Below are positions 1 through 6,304 of a stretch of DNA of 6,577 nucleotides, piece by piece. Numbering within the stretch: the stretch's first letter is position 1; every line of letters starts with the position of its first letter. Location of the stretch: contig JAAUQA010000191.1 in NCBI GenBank assembly GCA_012032855.1, forward strand, positions 1 through 6,577. The letters are read 5' to 3'. A model generated the notes under the pieces. The model made no database searches. It worked only from the letters and a program-made list of their open reading frames with translations, and had not been told where the DNA came from. Source of the stretch: Candidatus Competibacteraceae bacterium (GTDB taxonomy: Bacteria; Pseudomonadota; Gammaproteobacteria; Competibacterales; Competibacteraceae). The position numbers and the translations under genes are program-made.

Positions 1-234
1 ATCGGCGATGGTGCCGACCACACCACCATGAAAGAAGCCATGTTGTTGCGACACCTCATCGCTATACGGCAGGCTGATTTCGGCATAACCCGGGCGGATC
101 GCCGTCAGTCGGGCATTGATATGCCGCATGATGCCTTGCTTGGCAAAACTATCTTTAACAGCTTGCGCATAATCCGAGTTGGCGGATGTTAGCTCAGGCG
201 TCGGTGGGGGCGTTGAATGGTTTAGCGTTGTCAT
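1..234 (-). CDS. PaaI-family hotdog thioesterase, 5' part only (cut by left window edge)
   Basis: The first 78 codons of a minus-strand gene are present. The protein starts MTTLNHSTPP at the ATG complementary to 232-234 and is still open at base 1. A proline- and serine-rich leader of about 20 residues precedes a hotdog-type start. Residues 64-71 (QHGFFHGG) followed by VVGTIAD match the HGG signature of PaaI-type acyl-CoA thioesterases, in which the HGG helix binds the thioester and the CoA moiety. Such enzymes are cytoplasmic, usually 130-160 residues long, and hydrolyse acyl- or aryl-CoA thioesters. The substrate cannot be told from this part. The start is supported by GAGGG (complement of 243-247), 8 nt upstream of the ATG. 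The gene is divergent from the HAD gene and has no visible link to the glycogen genes. The family call is fairly secure; the function is only general. Confidence 0.8.
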   Translation of the reverse strand, partial: MTTLNHSTPPPTPELTSANSDYAQAVKDSFAKQGIMRHINARLTAIRPGYAEISLPYSDEVSQQHGFFHGGVVGTIAD

Positions 235-237
235 AAT
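229..237 (+). promoter_or_regulatory. Candidate extended -10 promoter for the HAD phosphatase gene
   Basis: TG at 229-230, one base, then CATAAT at 232-237 gives an extended -10 element with 5 of 6 bases matching TATAAT. Transcription would start near 244, leaving a leader of about 30 nt before the ATG at 276. There is no good -35 at normal spacing: TTGAAT at 213-218 is only 13 bp away. The element overlaps the start codon of the divergent thioesterase gene, so the two genes could interfere with each other's transcription. This is sequence resemblance only. Confidence 0.3.
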
Positions 238-275
238 CCCTACCCTCGGTTCTTCACGCTGCAGGACATGCATTG

Positions 276-863
276 ATGATCACTGTTTTTCCGGATATCA
301 AGGCCCTGATTTTCGATTTGGACGGCACCTTGGCCGACACCATGACGATACACTATCAGGCTTGGCACGACACCTTCGCAGCCTTCGGTGTGAGCTGTCC
401 CCAGTCTTTTTTGGAGAGCCATAACGGCACTCCAACCGAAGGTATTGTTGAGCATTTTAACGTGGCTTTCGGCCATCGCATCGACTCAAAGCTGTTTGCT
501 CAAGCCAAAGAGAACCGTGTTAAGGACCGGCTACTGCAGGCCAAGCCTATTGAGCCGGTTGCAGAAATAGCGCAACAGTATCGAGGTCGGCTGCCGATGG
601 CGGTGGCCACTGGCAGTAGGCTGGCCATCGCACAAACGATGCTCCGCGCCATCGGTATGCTCAATCATTTCGATGCCCTGGTCAGCGCCGATGATCCGGT
701 AGAACCGAAACCGGCGCCGGATATTTTCCTGGAGGCTGCCCGCCGGCTTGGCGTCGAAGCCCGTTACTGCCAAGTTTTCGAAGATGCGGATCACGGCCTG
801 GAAGGCGCCCGCCGGGCCGGAATGCGCGCTGTAGACATTCGACCGCTGCTAAAAAAACCTTGA
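276..863 (+). CDS. HAD-superfamily sugar-phosphate phosphatase, YqaB/beta-phosphoglucomutase-like
   Basis: A complete 195-residue soluble enzyme. All four HAD motifs are visible: motif I DLDGT (nucleophile D14, acid/base D16), motif II ATGS (T112), motif III lysine K145 in EPKPAPD, and motif IV FEDAD (E169, D170) for Mg2+ binding. HYQAW at residues 26-30 and the small helical cap between motifs I and II place it in the beta-phosphoglucomutase/YqaB branch. The cap loop reads NGTPTEGI, close to the NGSPT loop I recall for E. coli YqaB (fructose-1-phosphatase). It lacks the phosphate-binding arginine of true beta-phosphoglucomutase, so a phosphatase is more likely than a mutase. Length fits YqaB (about 188 residues). 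An in-frame TTG at 273 is possible, but ATG 276 is preferred because AGGA at 263-266 lies 9 nt upstream. It is followed 129 bp later by glgC on the same strand, so a role in sugar-phosphate balance is plausible but unproven. The substrate is not determined. Confidence 0.85.
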   Translation: MITVFPDIKALIFDLDGTLADTMTIHYQAWHDTFAAFGVSCPQSFLESHNGTPTEGIVEHFNVAFGHRIDSKLFAQAKENRVKDRLLQAKPIEPVAEIAQQYRGRLPMAVATGSRLAIAQTMLRAIGMLNHFDALVSADDPVEPKPAPDIFLEAARRLGVEARYCQVFEDADHGLEGARRAGMRAVDIRPLLKKP

Positions 864-912
864 CCGATCAGCTTGTTGGGAAAGACGGCGTACTAACCTG
901 ACAGGGGTAACA

Positions 913-918
913 TATACT
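913..918 (+). promoter_or_regulatory. Candidate -10 element upstream of glgC
   Basis: TATACT matches the sigma-70 -10 consensus at 5 of 6 positions and lies in the 129-bp gap before glgC. Transcription would start near 925, giving a leader of about 68 nt that includes the hairpin at 961-976. No convincing -35 is seen at 16-18 bp, so the promoter would need an activator, or else glgC is read through from the HAD gene. No terminator-like hairpin with a T-tract follows the HAD stop codon. Confidence 0.3.
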
Positions 919-960
919 CTCTGTATCGCGCCACGCTTAAACGTTCCGCTGACCGGGCTC

Positions 961-985
961 GGAGCCAGCCGGCTCCTTGCGGGAG
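961..985 (+). promoter_or_regulatory. glgC leader: perfect 6-bp hairpin next to the Shine-Dalgarno site
   Basis: GGAGCC (961-966) and GGCTCC (971-976) form a perfect inverted repeat around an AGCC loop. It ends four bases before the ribosome binding site GGGAG (981-985), which sits 7 nt before the glgC ATG. GGA triplets occur both in the hairpin foot and in the Shine-Dalgarno. In E. coli, CsrA represses glgC translation by binding GGA motifs in a leader hairpin and the Shine-Dalgarno, so a similar control is conceivable. The ribosome site is clear; the regulatory role is inference. Confidence 0.4.
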
Positions 986-992
986 ACAACCG

Positions 993-2231
993 ATGAAAAG
1001 GCCCAAGATTCTTAGTTTCGTGATGGCCGGCGGCGAAGGTAGTCGGTTACATCCGCTGACTGCCCAACACTCCAAACCTTCACTACCATTCGGTAGCCGC
1101 TATCGTATCGTGGACTTCGTACTCAGCAACCTGATCAACTCGGGTATGCATGCCATTTATCTGTTGGTGCAGTACAAATCCCAATCCCTCATAGAGCACA
1201 TTCGTAAATCTTGGGTCATGTCCGCGCTTTCGTCTCAGCAATTCGTCACGGTGGTGCCACCCCAAATGCATTCAGGCACCAGCTGGTTCCAAGGCACAGC
1301 GGACGCGGTGTATCAGAACCTGGATTTGATTCAACATCACCATCCGGACTTGGTGATCGTGTTCGGGGCCGATCATATTTACCGGATGGATGTGCAGCAG
1401 ATGATTCATTACCATCAGGAACGCAAAGCCGATGTCACTGTTGCCGCCCTGCCGGTACCGCTTGCCGAGGCGTCGGCTTTCGGGGTGATTGCCGCCGACG
1501 AAGAAGGCCACGTGCAGTCCTTTCAGGAGAAGCCCAAGCACCCGGCTCCGCTGCCGTCCGATCCGAATCGGGCTTATGCATCAATGGGCAATTACATCTT
1601 TGATGCCGATGTGCTGGTGCAGGCGTTGAAAAAAGCCCATCAAGAAGACGGCAAGGATTTTGGCCATCATGTCTTGCCCGGTCTTCTGCACGAATGCCGA
1701 ATCTATGCGTACAATTTCTCAACCAACCGCGTGCCGGGGGTAAAGCGCTACGAAGAAACCGGTTATTGGCGGGATGTGGGCACTATCGATGCCTATTTTC
1801 AGGCACATCAGGACATCTTGGGACTCAAACCCCGCTTTAATATGTTTAACCCGCAGTGGCCGATCTATTCCAGCAACTATCAGGGACCCACCGCCAATAT
1901 CATCGACAGTACGCTGGACAATACGCTGCTCGGTGGCGGCACCCTGTTACAAGGGGCTAAGGTGGGCAACTCCGTCATTCGCCGGGAAGTGGCGTTAGAG
2001 AAAGGCGTTGAGTTGGAAGACTGCATCATCCACGACTATGTGCGCATTAAACGCGGCGCGCGCTTGCGTCGGACCATCGTGGGACGTTATAACGTGATCG
2101 AAAGCGGCACTCGGATCGGTTACGACCGTGCCGGCGACCGAAAGCTGTATGATGTATCCCCGACCGGGATTGTCGTAGTCCCGTCAGGCGAAGTGAGCAA
2201 CGCCATGCAGGCCTTTGGCGAAGACATATAA
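993..2231 (+). CDS. glgC: Glucose-1-phosphate adenylyltransferase (ADP-glucose pyrophosphorylase)
   Basis: Catalyses ATP + glucose-1-phosphate to ADP-glucose + PPi, the committed step of bacterial glycogen synthesis; a cytoplasmic homotetramer in characterised bacterial homologues. The 412 residues match the family length (about 400-430). The N-terminal nucleotidyltransferase domain (about 1-270) has the glycine-rich loop MAGGEGSRL (11-19), KPSLPFG (28-34), RIVDFVLSN (38-46), GTADAVYQN (101-109), GADHIYRMD (125-133, with D127 matching the catalytic Asp of E. coli GlgC), FQEKP (177-181, K180 matching the glucose-1-phosphate lysine) and YWRDVGT (258-264). The C-terminal part (about 290-412) has the left-handed beta-helix hexapeptide pattern. 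Start ATG 993 is supported by GGGAG 7 nt upstream. By my alignment, the position of the E. coli activator lysine K39 is Q25, the next Arg is H26, and the usual second Gly of FGG is S35, so fructose-1,6-bisphosphate activation may differ. It is first in a run with glgX, which starts 27 bp after its stop. Confidence 0.96.
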   Translation: MKRPKILSFVMAGGEGSRLHPLTAQHSKPSLPFGSRYRIVDFVLSNLINSGMHAIYLLVQYKSQSLIEHIRKSWVMSALSSQQFVTVVPPQMHSGTSWFQGTADAVYQNLDLIQHHHPDLVIVFGADHIYRMDVQQMIHYHQERKADVTVAALPVPLAEASAFGVIAADEEGHVQSFQEKPKHPAPLPSDPNRAYASMGNYIFDADVLVQALKKAHQEDGKDFGHHVLPGLLHECRIYAYNFSTNRVPGVKRYEETGYWRDVGTIDAYFQAHQDILGLKPRFNMFNPQWPIYSSNYQGPTANIIDSTLDNTLLGGGTLLQGAKVGNSVIRREVALEKGVELEDCIIHDYVRIKRGARLRRTIVGRYNVIESGTRIGYDRAGDRKLYDVSPTGIVVVPSGEVSNAMQAFGEDI

Positions 2232-2258
2232 CTCTTGTAACTGCGAGACCCTATTGGT

Positions 2259-5200
2259 ATGAGCAAATTCATAACGGAAATTTGGCCGGGCAACCCTTAT
2301 CCACTCGGTGCTACCTGGGACGGTGGAGGTGTCAACTTCGCGCTGTTCTCCGAACACGCCGACAAAGTCGAATTGTGTCTGTTCGATCCCAAGGGCCGAC
2401 GCGAGATTCAGCGTATTGAAATGCGCGAGCAGACCGATCTCGTCTGGCATGTTTATTTGCCGGAGGCGCGGCCCGGCCAGCTCTACGGTTACCGTGTACA
2501 TGGCCCTTACGCCCCTGATCATGGTCACCGTTTTAATCCGCACAAGCTGTTGCTTGATCCCTACGCCAAATCCATCGTCGGCGACTTGAAATGGAGTGAT
2601 GCCCATTTCAGCTACCGGGTCGGCAGCGGCAAGGAAGACCGCAGCATCAACAATCACGACAGCGCGTTCGGCATGCCCAAATGCCAGGTTATCGATCCCG
2701 CCTTCAGTTGGGGCAACGATCGCCCGCCCAATATCCCTTGGCACGATACGGTGATTTACGAGATGCATGTCAAGGGCTTCACCGAGAAGCATCCCAATGT
2801 ACCGGCGAAACTGCGCGGCACCTATGGGGGCATCGCCACGGCGCCGGTGATTGACTATTTGCAGCAGCTTGGCGTAACCGCCGTGGAGTTGTTACCGATT
2901 CACAGCTTTGTCGACGACCGATTTTTAGTGAGCCGGGGTCTGCGCAATTATTGGGGATACAATTCGATCGGCTTCCTGGCTCCCGAACAACGCTACTTGG
3001 CCAGCGGTCACATCAACGAATTCAAGACCATGGTCAAGACGCTGCACTCGGCGGGGATCGAGGTTATCCTGGACGTGGTCTACAACCATACGGCCGAGGG
3101 CAATCACCTGGGTCCAACCCTGTCCTTTCGCGGTATCGACAACGCGGCCTATTACCGGCTGGTGCATGATAAACCGCGTTTCTACATGGACTACACGGGT
3201 TGCGGCAACACCCTGAACATGATGCATCCCCGGGTCTTGCAACTGATCATGGACAGCCTGCGTTACTGGGTGCTGGAAATGCACGTAGACGGCTTCCGCT
3301 TCGATCTGGCTTCGGCGCTGGCGCGCGAGCTACACGATGTGGATCAACTGGGCGCGTTTCTGGACATCATCCACCAGGACCCGGTGCTGTCCCAAGTCAA
3401 GCTGATTGCCGAACCCTGGGATTTAGGCGAAGGCGGTTATCAGGTTGGCAATTTCCCGGTCGGCTGGACCGAATGGAACGGCAAATACCGCGATGTGGTG
3501 CGTGATTACTGGCGCGGCGAAGGTGGTTTGATTGGCGAACTGGCCTATCGGCTGACTGGCTCCAGTGACCTGTATCGGCATAACGGTCGCCGACCTTATG
3601 CCAGCATCAATTTTATAACCGCTCACGACGGCTTCACCCTGAACGATCTGGTCAGCTACAACGAGAAGCACAACGAGGCCAATGGGGAAGAAAACCGGGA
3701 TGGCGAATCGCACAACCGCAGCTGGAATTGCGGCGTGGAAGGCCCTACCGACGACCCCGAGATTCTAGCCTTGCGCGCCCGGCAACGGCGCAATTTTCTC
3801 GCTACCTTGATACTCTCCCAAGGCGTACCGATGTTGCTGGCCGGTGACGAGTACGGCCGTACCCAGCACGGCAACAACAACGTCTATTGCCAAGATAGCG
3901 AAATCAGTTGGATGGATTGGGATTTCGCGGAAGATGCGCAGGAACTGCTGACCTTCACCCGCCATCTGCTGCAACTGCGTAAAGACCACCCCATCTTTCG
4001 CCGTCGGCATTTCTTTCAGGGCCGACTCATCAAAGGGGCGGCAGAGCGCGACGTGGTTTGGCTGAATCCCGACGGCGAGGAGATGAGCGATGAGCAATGG
4101 CATCAATCCTTCGCCCGTTGTTTAGGCATGTATCTGTCGGGCCAGGCATTGCCGGATCAGGACCAACGCGGGCACTTGCTGACGGATGATGATTTCCTGT
4201 TATTGATCAATGCGCATCACGAGGCTATCGACTTCGTTTTCCCGTGCCACCCGGACGATGTGATCGATATCTTGCTCGACACCAGCCTCGAACCGCCTAT
4301 CCTGCAAAAACGCCATCGCGCCAACCATCCCTATCCGCTGCAAGGCCGCTCGCTAGCCCTGCTGACCCGTAAACGCGCCGCGCCGCGTCCGGACGAGAAC
4401 ACCATGACCCGTTATCATACCATGCCCTTCGGCCCACAATTGCTGGACAATGGCGAAATCCGCTTTCGCCTCTGGGCGCCCACCGCCAAGCAGGTGGAAT
4501 TGCTTCTGGAAACCCAGGAGGGCGGACAGGCCAATTTGCCCATGCATGCTTCGGAAGACGGCTGGTTCGATCAAAACACCGATTGGGCCAAGGCCGGCGA
4601 CCGTTACCGGTTCCGTATCGACGGCGAATTGCTGGTGCCTGACCCAGCCTCCCGTTATAACCCGGAAGACATCCACGGCCCCAGCCAGATTATCGATCCG
4701 AGTCAGTTTGCCTGGCAGGATCGGCACTGGCGCGGACGCCCTTGGGAAGAAGTGGTGTTGTACGAGTTGCATGTCGGCACCTTTACTCCCGAAGGCACTT
4801 ATCAGGCGCTCAAAGACAAACTGGATTATTTCGTAGAACTAGGGGTCACTGCGATTGAACTCATGCCGTTGGCGGATTTCCCCGGCAAGCGCAACTGGGG
4901 TTATGACGGCGTACTGCACTTCGCGCCGGATTCCAGTTACGGCACCCCGGATGATCTCAAGGATTTGATCCAGACCGCTCACGCCAAAGGCTTGATGGTA
5001 TTCGTCGATGTGGTTTACAACCACTTCGGCCCCGAGGGGAATTATCTCTACGTTTACGCCAAGCAGTTTTTCAGCGAAACTCACCAAACGCCGTGGGGCG
5101 CGGCCATTAATTTCGATGGACCGGGCAGCCGAGCGGTGCGGGATTTCTTTATTCACAACGCCTTGTACTGGCTGGAGGAATTCCATGTGGATGGGCTGCG

Positions 5201-5321
5201 GCTGGATGCGGTGCACGCCATCATCGACGATTCCAGCCCCGACGTGTTGGAAGAACTGGCCGAGACCGTGCGCCAGGGCATAGGCAAAACCGGCATTGTC
5301 ATCTGGTATTGGAAACGATGA
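2259..5321 (+). CDS. glgX: Glycogen debranching enzyme GlgX, reading in frame into a truncated TreZ (1020 aa as written)
   Basis: Residues 1 to about 710 are a complete GH13_11 debranching enzyme, which hydrolyses alpha-1,6 branches of glycogen or limit dextrin in the cytoplasm. An N-terminal CBM48-type beta domain (about 10-150: [20 protein letters not shown], then YGYRVHGPY) is followed by the catalytic barrel. GH13 motifs are DVVYNH (272-277), FRFDLA with nucleophile D349, AEPWD with acid/base E385, and AHDGFTL with H456 and D457. Typical GlgX stretches [12 protein letters not shown] and [17 protein letters not shown] are intact. The C-terminal beta domain ends near [10 protein letters not shown] (TRKR encoded at 4365-4376). 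No stop follows: the frame continues through a short basic/proline linker into TreZ at M716 (base 4404) and stops at 5319-5321 after a frameshifted tail, IVIWYWKR. Usual GlgX length is about 650-720, so the debrancher part alone is full length. The start is ATG 2259, with only a weak GAG upstream; the N-terminal homology supports it. It lies 27 bp after glgC, so the two are probably co-transcribed. GlgX identity is secure; the fusion may be real or due to a lost base near 4350-4370. Confidence 0.9.
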   Translation: MSKFITEIWPGNPYPLGATWDGGGVNFALFSEHADKVELCLFDPKGRREIQRIEMREQTDLVWHVYLPEARPGQLYGYRVHGPYAPDHGHRFNPHKLLLDPYAKSIVGDLKWSDAHFSYRVGSGKEDRSINNHDSAFGMPKCQVIDPAFSWGNDRPPNIPWHDTVIYEMHVKGFTEKHPNVPAKLRGTYGGIATAPVIDYLQQLGVTAVELLPIHSFVDDRFLVSRGLRNYWGYNSIGFLAPEQRYLASGHINEFKTMVKTLHSAGIEVILDVVYNHTAEGNHLGPTLSFRGIDNAAYYRLVHDKPRFYMDYTGCGNTLNMMHPRVLQLIMDSLRYWVLEMHVDGFRFDLASALARELHDVDQLGAFLDIIHQDPVLSQVKLIAEPWDLGEGGYQVGNFPVGWTEWNGKYRDVVRDYWRGEGGLIGELAYRLTGSSDLYRHNGRRPYASINFITAHDGFTLNDLVSYNEKHNEANGEENRDGESHNRSWNCGVEGPTDDPEILALRARQRRNFLATLILSQGVPMLLAGDEYGRTQHGNNNVYCQDSEISWMDWDFAEDAQELLTFTRHLLQLRKDHPIFRRRHFFQGRLIKGAAERDVVWLNPDGEEMSDEQWHQSFARCLGMYLSGQALPDQDQRGHLLTDDDFLLLINAHHEAIDFVFPCHPDDVIDILLDTSLEPPILQKRHRANHPYPLQGRSLALLTRKRAAPRPDENTMTRYHTMPFGPQLLDNGEIRFRLWAPTAKQVELLLETQEGGQANLPMHASEDGWFDQNTDWAKAGDRYRFRIDGELLVPDPASRYNPEDIHGPSQIIDPSQFAWQDRHWRGRPWEEVVLYELHVGTFTPEGTYQALKDKLDYFVELGVTAIELMPLADFPGKRNWGYDGVLHFAPDSSYGTPDDLKDLIQTAHAKGLMVFVDVVYNHFGPEGNYLYVYAKQFFSETHQTPWGAAINFDGPGSRAVRDFFIHNALYWLEEFHVDGLRLDAVHAIIDDSSPDVLEELAETVRQGIGKTGIVIWYWKR
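5286..5291 (+). other. treZ: treZ frameshift 1: one base missing at the AAAACC run
   Basis: Up to GIGK the gene reads in the frame of base 2259. From CGG at 5291 the TreZ motif RHCHLVLE reads one base earlier than that frame allows. One extra base here, for example a fifth A giving [11 protein letters not shown], joins the two segments. Without it the protein ends IVIWYWKR and stops at 5319-5321. Confidence 0.75.
5313..5315 (+). other. treZ: treZ frameshift 2: one A missing directly after the catalytic Glu codon
   Basis: The sequence GGAAACGATGAC needs a fourth A to read Leu-Glu-Asn-Asp-Asp-Asn, the highly conserved TreZ/GH13 motif. As written no single frame contains both the Glu codon (5312-5314) and the following NDDN (which reads GNDDN in the downstream frame). 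This shift lies only about 25 bases after the first. Confidence 0.8.
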
Positions 5322-5652
5322 CAACATCGCGCACTATTTGGAGCGGGATGAAAACGGCAAGCCTAGCCAATACAACGCGCAATGGAACGACGATATTCAT
5401 CATGCCTTCCATGTGTTGCTCAGCGGCGAAGCCGACGGCTACTACGAAGATTATGCCGATAAACCTGCCCATCACCTGGGCCGCTGCCTGACCCAAGGCT
5501 TTGCTTATCAGGCCGATCCGTCGCCTTTTCGGGACGGGGAAGTGCGCGGCGAAGTCAGCAAACATTTGCCGTCCACGGCGTTTGTCAGCTTCATGCAGAA
5601 CCATGACCAGATCGGCAATCGCGCTTTCGGTGATCGGATCAGCGAATTGGTC

Positions 5653-5656
5653 AAAC
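5653..5656 (+). other. treZ: treZ frameshift 3: one base missing at the AAACG run
   Basis: Upstream reads FGDRISELVK and then runs into TGA at 5665-5667; downstream reads ALMSAIPILLLAPSPPL one base earlier. Adding one base, for example a fourth A giving ELVKTRALMSA, joins them. Together with the first two losses this brings the gene back into its starting frame. Confidence 0.75.
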
Positions 5657-6256
5657 GCGCGCATTGATGAGTGCCATACCTATCCTACTGCTGGCACCCT
5701 CACCGCCATTGTTATACATGGGTGAGGAATTCGCTGCCGCTCAGCCGTTCCTGTTCTTCTGCGATTTCGGCCCGGAATTGGCCAACGCGGTGACCGAAGG
5801 TCGGCGCAAGGAATTCGGCAAGTTTGCAGCTTTTAATACGCCTGAAGCACAGGCGCGTATCCCCGATCCCAACGACATCAAGACCTTCCAGCAAAGCAAG
5901 CTGGATTGGGACAGCTTGCAGCACAAACCTCATGCTGATTTTCTGAAGCTGTATAAGGAATTGCTGGCTATCCGACGCGAGGAAATCATGCCGCGTTTGG
6001 CCGGAATGCCCGGCGGTAAAGCCAGCTTCGAAACGTTTGGCGAACGAGGTCTGCAAGCCCATTGGCCGCTGGCTCAGGGTGCTGTTTTACACCTGTCCGC
6101 GAATCTCGGCGATGACGCCATTGCTGAAGTAGAACCGCTGCCGGGTCGGGTACTGTACGTCAGTGCCCCGACTGTGACAGCAGCCTTGGAAAAGAATGTG
6201 CTGCCGTCCTGGTCGGTGGTGTGGTCCTTGGAAGCATCGTAGATTTTGGACACTCG

Positions 6257-6303
6257 GGTCAGAGGCAAAAGCAGAATCCGGCTATTGTCTCTGACCTTGT
6301 TTT
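6257..6303 (+). terminator. Rho-independent terminator after treZ
   Basis: A 16-nt left arm (6257-6272, GGTCAGAGGCAAAAGC) pairs with the right arm (6281-6296, GCTATTGTCTCTGACC) around an 8-nt loop. The only irregularities are one A-A mismatch and one G-U pair, and an outer G-U pair is also possible. The stem is followed by TTGTTTT at 6297-6303. The T-tract lies on the plus-strand side only, so it ends the glgC-glgX-treZ transcript. It fills most of the 62-bp gap to the convergent GlcG-family gene, and the T-tract stops two bases short of that gene's stop codon. Confidence 0.82.
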
Positions 6304-6304
6304 C

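Larger units (their letters stand above)
4404..6242 (+). pseudogene. treZ: Malto-oligosyltrehalose trehalohydrolase, broken by three single-base losses (or assembly errors)
   Basis: TreZ (GH13_10) cleaves trehalose from maltooligosyl-trehalose made by TreY. The gene runs from an internal ATG ([17 protein letters not shown]: the N-terminal CBM48/E-set domain) to TAG 6240-6242, through three reading frames. Segment 1 (4404 to about 5290) holds [28 protein letters not shown] and the nucleophile motif [10 protein letters not shown] (Asp codon 5205-5207). A short segment (5291-5314) reads RHCHLVLE, with the acid/base Glu at 5312-5314. The next (about 5316-5652) reads NDDNIAHYL and NHDQIGNRAFGDR (third catalytic Asp at 5605-5607). 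The last (from about 5656) reads ALMSAIPILLLAPSPPLLYMGEEF, split here as ALMSAIPILL and APSPPLLYMGEEF, and then a C-terminal beta domain. Restoring one base at each of the three A-runs gives one frame of about 613 residues, the normal family length, with D268, E304 and D402 spaced as in TreZ. As written the enzyme would be inactive. The rest is so well conserved that sequencing error or very recent mutation fits better than old decay. treY is not in the window. Confidence 0.88.

Noticed and set aside
273..275. TTG at 273 as the start of the HAD gene
   Set aside because: ATG at 276 is adjacent, is a better initiator, and has AGGA at a good 9-nt distance.
864..992. Sigma-54 promoter or a small RNA gene in the gap before glgC
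   Set aside because: No GG-N10-GC element was found; the only structure is the short hairpin at 961-976, which belongs to the glgC leader.
1211..1603. Plus-strand open frame of about 130 residues inside glgC
   Set aside because: It is out of frame with the conserved GlgC catalytic domain, and its composition is that of a shifted reading.
2184..2792. Minus-strand open frame of about 202 residues opposite glgX
   Set aside because: It lies across the glgC end and the glgX start, which are clear homologues. It has no recognisable motif and is a shadow of codon bias.
4839..5327. Minus-strand open frame of about 162 residues opposite treZ
   Set aside because: It is antisense to conserved TreZ motifs, with no family features or ribosome site.
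5286..5656. Programmed ribosomal frameshifting or transcriptional slippage in treZ
   Set aside because: Three separate shifts would be needed. The A-runs are only 3-4 bases and do not form heptameric slippery sites, and no stimulatory structure is evident.
5296..5667. Open frame of about 123 residues as a separate gene
   Set aside because: It is the middle of TreZ (NDDNIAHYL through NHDQIGNRAFG), has no own start region, and joins its neighbours after single-base repair.
5664..6242. Open frame of about 192 residues as a separate gene
   Set aside because: It is the C-terminal third of TreZ (from ALMSAIPILL); the apparent start is only where the third frameshift puts the reader.
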